Positions 24,128 through 33,366 of a DNA stretch of 56,130 nucleotides are shown here, one piece after another. The stretch is from positions 1 through 56,130 of IMG/VR virus record IMGVR_UViG_3300022751_000019. One strand, 5' to 3'. Source of the DNA: a virus. Under the pieces are notes generated by a model. That model ran no database searches. It saw only the letters and a program-made list of their open reading frames with translations, and was not told the origin of the DNA. Position 1 is the stretch's first letter; every line of letters begins with the position of its first letter. A program made the translations under genes and the position numbers.

Positions 24128-26121
24128 AAAAGTACGCTTCTGTTTTTCTTGGTTTACTACTTGCTTTTAACATAAGTTACGGGCAAACCTCTGCATTAGT
24201 TGATGCAGGAGGCACGGCAATTGTCAAAAAGAACACCTCTGACAACTGGGCAAAGGTCTACAAGAAAAAGGTTAACGCTAATACGCAGTTTCTTTGGTAT
24301 ACAACCGACTCGGAAGGTGTTAAGTTACCCAGAGGCGGACAGATAGCAGGCACAGTTACCTATAGCTCACTTGCCGTTGCAGAATCTAACATACCTCCTA
24401 ATTATTCGCTAGTCACGGAAGACAACCCTAATATTACCTTTGAGAATACCACCCTGCAAAGATTGGTAGATGCTAATATATTAGGAAGTGTAGACTACGA
24501 TATAAGTATTAACAATACACTAGGATTAAGTGTTTTTCCTTCTACTCCAGTTGTACCTAGTGGCGATTATAAAGCCCAGTTAGACTGGGGGGACGCTGGC
24601 TTATTTAGGGGCAATGCTGAACAAATACTCTCTTTAGGTTTAGCTACAGCATTCGACCACAACCGAATGTTTACCCCTTCGGTGATGCCAGTGGCACACC
24701 GTTACACATGGAACCTAGCACCCGATAGTTACACTAGTGGCTCAGATGCGGAGATTGAAGCTAACGGAGCTGCGGAATACGGTTATATGTTCGGGGTGGG
24801 TGGCACAAGAAGAGACCGAAACAATGCCGTAACTCATACTAAAGAAGTTCACTGGGATATTGAAACGCCAGCGTGGACATTCACCAAAGCAGCAGCTTTT
24901 CTAAAAGGTTTTCACAACGCAGCCATTGCGTACGATGCTGATGCGGTTACGATTATGTATGGCAAGCCTGTAAGAGAATTTAATTTCTTCTGGCGAATGT
25001 CGTCTTATTTTTACGATGGTGACGCAGTAAGTAATAGAAGGAAATTGTATCCTTTTATGAAGAATGCCAAGAATTATCAGAATCCTAGTGGACTGGTAAC
25101 TTCTTATTTCTCAGGCAAAAACGTTTATTTCAATACCCTCCCGTCTTATGCCAATGCTTGCTTACCTTTAAGTACTTCAATGTATAAAAAGGTTGATGGC
25201 GTAATACAGGTCGATGCAGATGGAGAAAGAGACTTTGTAGATAACGGATTTGATGAGACAGTCAGGGGCATAAATTATCATTGGGAGCCTAAACACCCAT
25301 TCGACCCCGTAGACCCCAATCAAGGGCCGTATAAAAACTTTATTCACGAGGCTTTTTGTGCGGTCTATTTCCCTTATGCCTCTTATGCCAATGTAGTTTA
25401 CGAACTAAGGGCTTTACAGGGCGGAAATGATATTCGTACGACACTTAACGGGAATTACAAGACCTGCTGGATGGTACGGACAACGTGCGAGGCTAACCCC
25501 TGGCAGAATGTTTATCGCCCGTTAGACAGATATACAACTAAGCTTCAAGCACTGCTTGGGCATTGTATGAGTAATAAGCTTTTACTTTGGTCTGGATGGA
25601 CAGGTACAGCAGGGTTTAGTGACGATGGTACTAGTGTATTTCCTACCAATAACGAAGGTTCGGGATATGCTCAGGCAACAATTGAGGGCAAAGATTCGCC
25701 ACCATACAATGTAAACTTAGGAGGTGAAAGACAAAATCTCGCAATCTCTTATAAGCTTAAAATGCTTAACCGTGATTATGGTTTATTTAGTTCAACTGAT
25801 AAGCTTTTAACCTTTACTGACCCTTTGCAAATTCAGCCACGAGCCGAGATATTAGGCTTTGGAAGACTTAAAAACAACTATGCTTATATTGTTCTGGCAG
25901 AATCCAGACATGATATAGGAGAAACTATGCAAATCACTATTGGAAATACAAAAAATTCAACTATTTTTACCAGAACATTATCGGCTAAACAGATTATAGA
26001 TGAAGTATTTACGTTTCCTTCGGGAGATACCTATGATTCTGACGACATCTGGATTCAATACCAGACTATCAAAGCGGTTGATGTTAAGGTATCTGGAGAC
26101 TTACAGTCGCACGATATATAG
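24124..26121 (+). CDS. secreted tail-region protein with Q-rule signal peptide, 665 aa
   Basis: N-terminal Sec signal peptide: basic MKKYA, hydrophobic SVFLGLLLAFNI, and predicted cleavage SYG|Q. The mature protein is large and rich in Trp, Tyr and Asn, with 'FDHNRMFTPSVMPVAHRYTW', 'TKEVHWDIETPAWTF' and 'HPFDPVDPNQGPYKNF'. A short beta domain ends it. It may be an adhesin or glycan-active protein; the fold is not recognised. First of five such proteins. No gap separates it from the 23855 gene, so it is part of the tail operon. Confidence 0.75.
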   Translation: MKKYASVFLGLLLAFNISYGQTSALVDAGGTAIVKKNTSDNWAKVYKKKVNANTQFLWYTTDSEGVKLPRGGQIAGTVTYSSLAVAESNIPPNYSLVTEDNPNITFENTTLQRLVDANILGSVDYDISINNTLGLSVFPSTPVVPSGDYKAQLDWGDAGLFRGNAEQILSLGLATAFDHNRMFTPSVMPVAHRYTWNLAPDSYTSGSDAEIEANGAAEYGYMFGVGGTRRDRNNAVTHTKEVHWDIETPAWTFTKAAAFLKGFHNAAIAYDADAVTIMYGKPVREFNFFWRMSSYFYDGDAVSNRRKLYPFMKNAKNYQNPSGLVTSYFSGKNVYFNTLPSYANACLPLSTSMYKKVDGVIQVDADGERDFVDNGFDETVRGINYHWEPKHPFDPVDPNQGPYKNFIHEAFCAVYFPYASYANVVYELRALQGGNDIRTTLNGNYKTCWMVRTTCEANPWQNVYRPLDRYTTKLQALLGHCMSNKLLLWSGWTGTAGFSDDGTSVFPTNNEGSGYAQATIEGKDSPPYNVNLGGERQNLAISYKLKMLNRDYGLFSSTDKLLTFTDPLQIQPRAEILGFGRLKNNYAYIVLAESRHDIGETMQITIGNTKNSTIFTRTLSAKQIIDEVFTFPSGDTYDSDDIWIQYQTIKAVDVKVSGDLQSHDI

Positions 26122-26230
26122 CTATCCAGAATAATTTTTGCTGTTATTTTAAGAATTTAGCTTGTGATTAATAAAAGTGATTCATTTGGTTAGCCAAAGG
26201 AAATCATTTTTAACATTTTATTAAAACACA

Positions 26231-28354
26231 ATGAAACAATTACATTTTTTTCTATTTGCCTTTTTATTTAATGTCTCTATGGCTCACGGTCAGGCTTTAG
26301 GGTTTATTGGTACCGACACAACTACGCTTACCAACTCGCCAACACTTTCTCGACTGGCTTTTAAAGACGACAATTTGTACCGTATCCGTAACACAAGGCC
26401 AGCCGTCTTAATCGCAGCTTCTGAGTATAATTTAACTAATCTTGTTGGGGTAACTGGTAAAATTAAAGTAACAAACGGCACAGGAGCAGTACAAGGTACA
26501 GTGCCAGTAGTTTTAACTTTTTCAGATACTTTAGTAGCAGAGGCACGACTAGAAACCCCTTTATTAGTGGGTGGTACAGGAGCCTCAAGAGTACTTACTG
26601 TTCAATCTACCCTGTCAGCAGGAACAAGTGACGCTATCAGCTTTAAGACAGGCTCACAGGTTGAGAGAATGAGAATAGGGACTAGTGGAGCAATCAGGTT
26701 TAATAGTTATACAGCAGGAATTGCCAAGTTTGACGGGAGTGGTAATATCACCTCTGGCACTATTTCAAGTGGTGACATACCCAGTCTGTCAGCTACTTAT
26801 CTTTCTTTAGCAATCGGTGGAACGGTAAACGCTGGAGTAGTAGCAACTTCTTTTAAGTCTCCTACTGCAATTATTGAGAATCGAAAAAATGGTTCGGAAA
26901 TGGATAGGTATACATGGAGACTAGTTAATAATGGGGCTAATCAAGGGCAATCATTAGTGTTAGATTATTATCAGGAAAACACACCTGTTAACTTCAACTC
27001 TCCTAATATGCTTTACATGAAAAATGGATTAATTGGTATCTTTAATACAAATCCTACTTATACATTAGACTTGTCTGGAAGCTTTCGGGCCTCTAATGCA
27101 CGAATCGCAAATTTAACTGGCGGAGGCAGTGGCGGACTAGTTAGGTCTGACTCGGTAGGAAATTTGACTAATATTATTGCTGGGAACGATGTTTTCGTTA
27201 GAGGTGATGGTTCACTAGACCCTACTGTTTATCTTTCTACTTCAGCAGCAGGAGTATTATATGCACCACTTAATAACCCAACCTTTACAGGAACGGTAAC
27301 AATTCCTACTTTAGCAGTTAGCGGCGTAGCGACATTAAAAGGGAATAAGGTTTTAGGGAACGGCACAGGTGATATTTCTAGTAATAATATTTTCGGTATC
27401 AACGCTTTTCAAAATAACACTACAGGCAATCAAAACGTAGGTATAGGTACTAATTCGTTATTAGCTAATACCACAGGGTCAAGCAATATTGCTATCGGTC
27501 ACAACTCACAAAACGCTAATACCACAGGCATAGGAAACACTTCATTAGGCTCAAGTGCTTTAGTAAGTGGCAGTACGGCTTCTTATAACACTGCAATAGG
27601 TAATAATGCCATGAATAGCGGTAATAGCGGATATAGTACAGCATTGGGAAGGAATGCATTAGGTGCTAATAGTGGAGGATATAGCATAGGCATAGGTTAT
27701 GATGCGGGGTCTCAGGCATCAGGAACGGGCAATGTATTTATCGGGTCTTGGGATGGAACAGGCGTTTCAACAAATAATGGTATGTATTTTTCTACTGGAG
27801 ACAACACAAGGAGGATGACGATTTTAAATTCTGGCAATTTAGGAGTTGGAACGACAAGTCCTACCGAAAAACTTCATGTAAGTGGCAACATCAAAGTGGA
27901 TACCGCAAAACTAGTCAGTGGCTCGATAAGTGGCACTCTTGGTGTAGCTGGAGTAACAACTCTTAAAGACACTTATATTAATAACTCTACCATATTCCCT
28001 AATTTTAATTACGGTATAGATTGGGGTACTAATACAGAGGGAGGAAATACAAATATTACTACATCATCAACAGGAGACCTGCGTTTCTTTGTAAACTCTG
28101 GCATAGATGGATTTATGTCTTTAAAGGCTTCTAATGGGTTTGTGGGTATTGGCACTACTACGCCAGCAGGTAAATTAGACGTGGCTTCAACTACTTCAGC
28201 TTTTTATCCTCCACGAATGTCAGCCTCAGAAAAAGCAGCATTAACGGGACTTACAGCAGGTGCGGTAATTTATTGTACAGACTGTGTAGCAAACGACACT
28301 AGCGGTGGAGTATTACAAATATATAATGGGTCGGTTTGGAAAAGTGCTTATTAA
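26231..28354 (+). CDS. secreted fibre/adhesin with YadA-head-like repeats, 707 aa
   Basis: Signal peptide MKQLHFFLFAFLFNVSMAHG with predicted cleavage before Gln. The middle (residues about 390-515) is a run of about 14-residue repeats, 'NVGIGTNSLLANTTGSSN', 'IAIGHNSQNANTTGIGN', 'AIGNNAMNSG', typical of the beta-roll head of trimeric autotransporter adhesins. 'NSGNLGVGTTSPTEKLHVSG' and 'GFVGIGTTTPAGKLDV' follow, then a terminal 'VIYCTDCVANDTSGGVLQIY' block common in Bacteroidota surface proteins. Likely trimeric. The 109 bases before it hold no clear promoter or terminator. Confidence 0.8.
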   Translation: MKQLHFFLFAFLFNVSMAHGQALGFIGTDTTTLTNSPTLSRLAFKDDNLYRIRNTRPAVLIAASEYNLTNLVGVTGKIKVTNGTGAVQGTVPVVLTFSDTLVAEARLETPLLVGGTGASRVLTVQSTLSAGTSDAISFKTGSQVERMRIGTSGAIRFNSYTAGIAKFDGSGNITSGTISSGDIPSLSATYLSLAIGGTVNAGVVATSFKSPTAIIENRKNGSEMDRYTWRLVNNGANQGQSLVLDYYQENTPVNFNSPNMLYMKNGLIGIFNTNPTYTLDLSGSFRASNARIANLTGGGSGGLVRSDSVGNLTNIIAGNDVFVRGDGSLDPTVYLSTSAAGVLYAPLNNPTFTGTVTIPTLAVSGVATLKGNKVLGNGTGDISSNNIFGINAFQNNTTGNQNVGIGTNSLLANTTGSSNIAIGHNSQNANTTGIGNTSLGSSALVSGSTASYNTAIGNNAMNSGNSGYSTALGRNALGANSGGYSIGIGYDAGSQASGTGNVFIGSWDGTGVSTNNGMYFSTGDNTRRMTILNSGNLGVGTTSPTEKLHVSGNIKVDTAKLVSGSISGTLGVAGVTTLKDTYINNSTIFPNFNYGIDWGTNTEGGNTNITTSSTGDLRFFVNSGIDGFMSLKASNGFVGIGTTTPAGKLDVASTTSAFYPPRMSASEKAALTGLTAGAVIYCTDCVANDTSGGVLQIYNGSVWKSAY

Positions 28355-28386
28355 GCAAGCAAAAATTTACTAGTAAGATAAATACA

Positions 28387-28986
28387 ATGAAAAAACTCTT
28401 AACACTAGCACTTCTGTTAATCGGAAGTGCTACAATGGCACAAAACATTAAGATTTATGTCTCTAATGGTTGTTTAACTTTTTATCCCTCCTCTGCTACG
28501 ACAGGTACTTGTCTGCAACTAGACAAGGTAATATCTATTACAGCTAATCCTGCTAATACCTATGTAACTATCAAGACCTTAGACAATGAGCAGTCTTATC
28601 TAGCTTCAAGTGTAGTTAAAGCAGCAGGTACGGCTTATAGTAGCTCTGCTGATATAGCAAGAGATAGTTTGAACGCTCAGATTAGGGTAGGACGAGCTTC
28701 TTCCTCTAGTAGTGGCTCTTCAAGTGTTACTGTGAGCTATCCGAACAAAGCCTTTTCTCCAACTCCAAGTGTAGGGACTACTCCAGTAGTAATAACAGGT
28801 GGAACGGCTTACACAATAGACATATCGCCACAAGCAGGAGCCACTTATACGATAACTACCACAGCAGGAGGGACAACCGCAGCGACAGGAGATTATAAGT
28901 TCTTCGATGCCAAAGGAGGAAAGATTTCTAATACCATGACCTTTACACCCGTTACAGGGGTATTTCTGTATACTGTTTCACAATGA
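28387..28986 (+). CDS. secreted protein with duplicated C-terminal tip domain, 199 aa
   Basis: Start set at the ATG giving MKKLLTLALLLIGSATMA, a good signal peptide with cleavage before Gln (A|QNIK). A longer upstream start would destroy the signal peptide. The last about 75 residues (from 'GTTPVVITGGTAYTIDISPQ') match the C-terminus of the 31759-32658 product closely. A Ser-rich linker (SSSSGSSS) precedes that domain. Overlaps the next gene by ATGA. Confidence 0.8.
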   Translation: MKKLLTLALLLIGSATMAQNIKIYVSNGCLTFYPSSATTGTCLQLDKVISITANPANTYVTIKTLDNEQSYLASSVVKAAGTAYSSSADIARDSLNAQIRVGRASSSSSGSSSVTVSYPNKAFSPTPSVGTTPVVITGGTAYTIDISPQAGATYTITTTAGGTTAATGDYKFFDAKGGKISNTMTFTPVTGVFLYTVSQ

Positions 28987-30950
28987 AAAAGATATTATTT
29001 TTATTACTTATTAGTTTAAGTGGGTTTGCTCAGAGTTATCCTGCTCCTGTTCCAAATACATATGGATATAATGAAAAGATTTATGAAAAAAGTTACTTTT
29101 CAGACCTGACGGATTTTACATCAACAGGATTCACCCCTACAATTGTTAATAATTACATTAATTTAAGAGCTGGGGCAGGAAACTTTAACCAGTATGTGGT
29201 TATAAATGGTAGCACCAATGCTGACGAAACAATAGAGTATCAAGTCACATTCAGAGCAGATACACTAGGAAATGGAATAGCAATAGGTCAAAGAAGTATC
29301 AATACCTTTTATAGTGGAAGTGTTTCGGTATTCTATTCTACAAATTCTAACGTGATTAGACTTTATGATGCAGAAGCTAATACTATATTGATAGAAAAGA
29401 CCTCACCAATTTCAGTCGCTGGTGATATATTTACCTTAAAATATATCAGGGTAGGAAGTAGGGTGACGGGAGTGGTTGTCAATGAAACGCAAAAAACAAC
29501 AACAACGGTAACGGTAAACAACAACCTTTCCACTAGTGTGAATTTTAAAATTCCAAATACAAATCAATTACGTATCTGGAATATTGGTGGTTCAATGGCA
29601 ATTCTTTCTATTAGAGCTATTTCTCACTTAAACTACAATGCACCAGTATTATTTGTAGGGGATTCTAAAACGATTGGATATTCTGCAAAGACGACAGAAT
29701 TAAGATTCCCCTCGTTATTAGGGTATGGGGTATACGGGGGGGCAGGAGACAGGACAACAGAGTTGTTGTTAGTAGTTAATCAAATAATTGCCCTGAAACC
29801 AAAGAGGGTGGTTTTGTGCATAGGTCGAAATGACATAGGGTCTGGCACATCAAGTGGTACATGGCAATCCAACTACACAAGTATAGTTAATTCTTTAACA
29901 GCTGCAGGTATTGACGTTTACCATTTGTACGGTATAGGGGAAACTGCTGTAAGTCAAGCCGCATTAAACACATTTATTGTTGCTAATTATGCAGCATCTC
30001 AAAGAATTGATGTAAGTAGCGGTTGGGTTAATGCTACTATGCTCTCTTCAGACAATGTTCATCCAAACGATAATGGACATAGGTATATTGCAAATGCAAT
30101 TACCGCTACAGGAAAACTACCTGTTTCAATATTTAGAGAAAAGGTTAATTCAAGCGAAAAAGTTCTAACTGGCACTTTGCCAGACATAACTACAACCGGA
30201 AGGGTGCCATTTTCTACCGCAGGGAATTATACAAATTCAACTATCTATCAGGACACTAATAATAATTTAATCGTATCTGATGCTACCACCACCCCTTCTA
30301 CATACGGAACAAACTTTCGCATCCTAGAGGTTCTGGGTAGCGGAATTAATGCCTATACTATTCTTTCGCTAGGGTTGACCGGCAATACAAAAAGAGGATA
30401 TATTACATCTGATGTCAATGGAGGACTTTCGATTGGAACGACTACAAATGGTATAAGTGGAGCTACGTCTTTATTTAATTTGGTTCAAAGCAGCCTTAAT
30501 ATAGGAATAGGTACAGCAGCTCCAAATGCCAGTGCTATACTGGATTTGTCTAGCACTGGAAAGGGTGTGTTAATTCCAAGATTGACAACTGCTCAAAGAA
30601 CCGGAATTTCCACGCCAGCGACTGGGTTATTGGTTTACGACACAGACTTTAGAAAGATTTGGCAATACAACGGTACAGCATGGGAAATGGTGGCAAGCAA
30701 CAAAACGATTACCACCGATGTTTACGACGCACCTAGTATTTTAGGAGGTTCAGCATCCACTCCAAGAACAGTTACGGTAACTGGTGCAGCTTTAGGTGAT
30801 TTAATCAGGGTTACTGTTAATGTAGACCAGCAACAAATAAATATAATTGGCTATGTGTCAGCTACAAATACAGTAACTTATTATCTTAGAAACGACACAG
30901 CAGCGCCAATCGATTTAGGCTCGGCTACTTACACCATTTATCGTCAATAA
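28983..30950 (+). CDS. secreted tail-region protein with SGNH hydrolase domain, 655 aa
   Basis: Signal peptide MKKILFLLLISLSGFA|Q. Residues about 220-380 form an SGNH/GDSL hydrolase: block I 'VLFVGDSKTIGYS' (Ser), block III 'VLCIGRNDIGSG' (Asn), block V 'SSDNVHPNDNGHRYI' (Asp and His). A jelly-roll-like domain lies before it (residues about 30-200). The C-terminal 250 residues are fibre-like, with 'GKGVLIPRLTTAQRTGIS' and 'GLLVYDTDFRKIWQYNGTAW' as in Bacteroidota surface proteins. It probably deacylates or de-esterifies a surface glycan. Confidence 0.85.
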   Translation: MKKILFLLLISLSGFAQSYPAPVPNTYGYNEKIYEKSYFSDLTDFTSTGFTPTIVNNYINLRAGAGNFNQYVVINGSTNADETIEYQVTFRADTLGNGIAIGQRSINTFYSGSVSVFYSTNSNVIRLYDAEANTILIEKTSPISVAGDIFTLKYIRVGSRVTGVVVNETQKTTTTVTVNNNLSTSVNFKIPNTNQLRIWNIGGSMAILSIRAISHLNYNAPVLFVGDSKTIGYSAKTTELRFPSLLGYGVYGGAGDRTTELLLVVNQIIALKPKRVVLCIGRNDIGSGTSSGTWQSNYTSIVNSLTAAGIDVYHLYGIGETAVSQAALNTFIVANYAASQRIDVSSGWVNATMLSSDNVHPNDNGHRYIANAITATGKLPVSIFREKVNSSEKVLTGTLPDITTTGRVPFSTAGNYTNSTIYQDTNNNLIVSDATTTPSTYGTNFRILEVLGSGINAYTILSLGLTGNTKRGYITSDVNGGLSIGTTTNGISGATSLFNLVQSSLNIGIGTAAPNASAILDLSSTGKGVLIPRLTTAQRTGISTPATGLLVYDTDFRKIWQYNGTAWEMVASNKTITTDVYDAPSILGGSASTPRTVTVTGAALGDLIRVTVNVDQQQINIIGYVSATNTVTYYLRNDTAAPIDLGSATYTIYRQ

Positions 30951-31756
30951 TGAAAAAGATATTTTTGCTAGTCTTATTTTCTTATAATGTATTTGCTCAG
31001 TCCAGCAATGTAGGAAGTTTAACGCAAACTCAGATGGTAACGATGGCTATGGCGACTCCTTCTATTATTCCTATGGGGTATTTAACTTATTGTAGTGATG
31101 GAGTAAAGGGTTATTATAGATGGTCAGGGACTGAATGGATAAAAATCACTGACAACCCAGAACTATTAGCAGTAATGTCTACTATTCCTATTAATAATAA
31201 TCAGATAGCTAATGGCAGTAATTATTACAATGCCGCTAATCCTCCTGCATGGTCAGTAATTACATCTAAACCAACCACCTTAGCAGGTTACGGTATAACG
31301 GACGGATTTACGACAGCAAATGCAAGAAGTGTTATAAGTCTAACTACCACAGGCACAGGAAGCCCTACCTATAATAATACTACTGGTGTTGTTAATATAC
31401 CTAATAATAGCAATGTTCAGCCTCAGTTTTATACCTCGTCTGGCATGGTTTCTCAGCAGATAAAAGTATGGAACGGAATAGTAACACCCTCAACAGGGAG
31501 CGGACAAACTGTTGATATAAGTTCAGCAGGATTTAGTACTATCTTAAACGTACAGGCACAAGTCGAAAGTAATACTGCATCAGCTACTAGTGTTCCTTTG
31601 GTTTCAATCAAGAGTTATACAACCACTTCGGTGGTAACAAATATAATTGTCTCAAACAATAGTACTATTGGGTCTTTACTTTCTCCAATTGTCGGACTTT
31701 TATTTGCAACCAATTTAACGGGCTATAAATTACACGTTCAGGTAACAGGGTATTAA
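30950..31756 (+). CDS. secreted fibre-like protein, 268 aa
   Basis: Signal peptide MKKIFLLVLFSYNVFA|Q, starting on the last base of the previous stop codon. The mature part opens with 'IPMGYLTYCSDGVKGYYRWSGTEW', related to the terminal block of Bacteroidota surface proteins, then 'GYGITDGFTTANARSVISL', a pattern common in tail fibres. The C-terminus is all-beta. It is probably a short fibre or its tip. Confidence 0.75.
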   Translation: MKKIFLLVLFSYNVFAQSSNVGSLTQTQMVTMAMATPSIIPMGYLTYCSDGVKGYYRWSGTEWIKITDNPELLAVMSTIPINNNQIANGSNYYNAANPPAWSVITSKPTTLAGYGITDGFTTANARSVISLTTTGTGSPTYNNTTGVVNIPNNSNVQPQFYTSSGMVSQQIKVWNGIVTPSTGSGQTVDISSAGFSTILNVQAQVESNTASATSVPLVSIKSYTTTSVVTNIIVSNNSTIGSLLSPIVGLLFATNLTGYKLHVQVTGY

Positions 31757-31758
31757 AT

Positions 31759-32658
31759 ATGGCAACTAAAACAATAAATAGAGGGGATTCCTTAACCATT
31801 GATGTAATTATTGACGAAGATTTACTGTCAAAGGTAGAGGATATTTGGCTATCAGTCAAAGGCGATGTAGTGGCTCAAAAGACCAGTACAGAAATGCCCT
31901 TTATTGAGATTGATAATATTTTTCGTTGTCAGTTAACTTCTTCTTATACTCAAAAACTTAATAATACCTATCCGATTATCGTTTCAGTTCAATGGGATGA
32001 CTTGGGAGTAAGAAAGTCGTTTGAAGCAGAGTCTACAATTTTAAATGTTAAGCAAAACCATAATCCCTCTAACAGTGATGCTGTTTCTTCTGAACCTGAC
32101 ATTGAAATAGAGGTTACTCAAGGAGATAACGGTTTAATTGCCAGTGTGACGCTAGCCACTATTTACAGGGGATACGGCATTATTCCAGGAGGAACAGACG
32201 AAGATAGCCTGGTCAAAGATGGAGCAAATGACTATCTGGTTAAGTGGGCTAAACGTGTACCTTACGAATCGGTTGAAAACTTTGCTGACATATCCGCTTC
32301 TAACCAAATGCGTTTAATAGCTGTTGCGGATGATGAAACAACTGGAGGTAACAGCTCTCTCTACTGGTTTGACGGATTAGTTAAGAATCTTTTAGAATAT
32401 TCATCTATGAAAACAAATATTTCAGCACCAGTAAAGACTAGTAGTGGAACAACGCCTATTACGGTTAGTGCCAATTCTGCCTTCTATATTAATATAGCTC
32501 CACAAGCAGGGGCTACCTATACTATTACAACTCTTGGCGATCCTCCTACTCCAGCAACAGGGGATTATAGTTTTATTGATGGTAAAGGAGGCAAATTAGC
32601 TTTGCAATATACCATTACACCAGTAACGGGGACTTTAATCTATACGGTTGCGGTATGA
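31759..32658 (+). CDS. fibre/baseplate protein with N-terminal BppU-like domain, 299 aa
   Basis: No signal peptide. The first about 100 residues (KTINRGDSLTIDVIIDEDL, 'VEDIWLSVKGDVV') look like the N-terminal domain of upper baseplate proteins that attaches fibres to the tail. The C-terminal about 75 residues are a close relative of the C-terminus of the secreted 28387-28986 product, so the same tip domain occurs on one exported and one non-exported protein. The endolysin gene begins in its last codons. Confidence 0.8.
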   Translation: MATKTINRGDSLTIDVIIDEDLLSKVEDIWLSVKGDVVAQKTSTEMPFIEIDNIFRCQLTSSYTQKLNNTYPIIVSVQWDDLGVRKSFEAESTILNVKQNHNPSNSDAVSSEPDIEIEVTQGDNGLIASVTLATIYRGYGIIPGGTDEDSLVKDGANDYLVKWAKRVPYESVENFADISASNQMRLIAVADDETTGGNSSLYWFDGLVKNLLEYSSMKTNISAPVKTSSGTTPITVSANSAFYINIAPQAGATYTITTLGDPPTPATGDYSFIDGKGGKLALQYTITPVTGTLIYTVAV

Positions 32659-33245
32659 TAAACAAAACCAACTTCTTTGCCATCATCCGCCCACTATTCG
32701 GCAAGTTCTCTGCATCACAAGTACAGGGCTTAGAATTTATATTGGACTACTGGGAGAGTCAATTAGGAACACCAAATTATATAAACTTAACGGTAGCACA
32801 ATTTGCTTATATACTTGCTACTATTCATCATGAAACCGATAAGAAGTTTCAACCTATTGAAGAATATGGAAAGGGCAAAGGATTACCTTACGGCAAACCT
32901 GACCCTGTTACGCATCAGATTTATTACGGACGAGGATTTGTACAAATCACCTGGAAGGCGAATTACGAGAAGTTTGCTAATCTTTTTAATATCAACCTAG
33001 TAAATAATCCAGACCTAGCATTAGAGCCTCTCAAAGCGGTTAAAATAGCGTTTGTAGGCATGACTACTGGAATGTTTACAGGTAAAAAAATAAGTGACTT
33101 TATTAACCAAAATAAAACCGATTTTATAATGGCAAGGTCAGTAATTAACGGAAGAAGAAAAGTAAATGGAGTGTTAGAACCTTTACCTGACAAGGCAGAG
33201 TTAATTGCTTCGTATGCAAGTGTATACTATCTGGCATTAGCCTAA
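32655..33245 (+). CDS. endolysin, GH19-type glycosidase
   Basis: Peptidoglycan-degrading enzyme for host lysis. 'FAYILATIHHETDKKFQPIEEYGKGKGLPYG' carries the catalytic Glu of the chitinase-19/lysozyme fold, and 'YYGRGFVQITWKANYEKF' is the second conserved block. At 196 aa it is a single catalytic domain with no binding domain or signal peptide, so it needs a holin to reach the wall. Candidate holins are in the 40879-42509 cassette rather than next to it. Confidence 0.88.
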   Translation: MINKTNFFAIIRPLFGKFSASQVQGLEFILDYWESQLGTPNYINLTVAQFAYILATIHHETDKKFQPIEEYGKGKGLPYGKPDPVTHQIYYGRGFVQITWKANYEKFANLFNINLVNNPDLALEPLKAVKIAFVGMTTGMFTGKKISDFINQNKTDFIMARSVINGRRKVNGVLEPLPDKAELIASYASVYYLALA

Positions 33246-33253
33246 ACAAAAAA

Positions 33254-33274
33254 TCCTCCGATTAAAGAGGACTT
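33254..33274 (+). terminator. weak hairpin after the endolysin gene
   Basis: TCCTC-CGATTAAA-GAGGA, then CTTCTT. The stem would be longer but for one missing base relative to the terminator at 42542-42574, which shares the TCCTC/GAGGACTT core. It may be a decayed or partial terminator of the late operon. No other clear signal is seen in 33246-33366. Confidence 0.35.
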
Positions 33275-33366
33275 CTTGCCGTGCTTGCTAACAAATAGTT
33301 TTAATGTCATCCTAAATCAACCCCGAGTTAGAAATAAATTAAATTGAGCTCAAATATAATAAAATT

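Noticed and set aside
27390-27720. Short tandem-like nucleotide repeats as a possible CRISPR array.
   Set aside because: The repeats are in frame, degenerate and encode the beta-roll of the YadA-like adhesin; there are no identical repeats with unique spacers.
28336-28386. Extended N-terminus for the 28387 protein.
   Set aside because: The extension overlaps the previous gene and would bury a clean signal peptide; the ATG at 28387 gives a perfect Q-rule signal sequence.
33352-33359. Leftward -7 box (TATATTTG on the minus strand).
   Set aside because: No TTG at the right distance and no leftward gene downstream; probably chance in AT-rich sequence.
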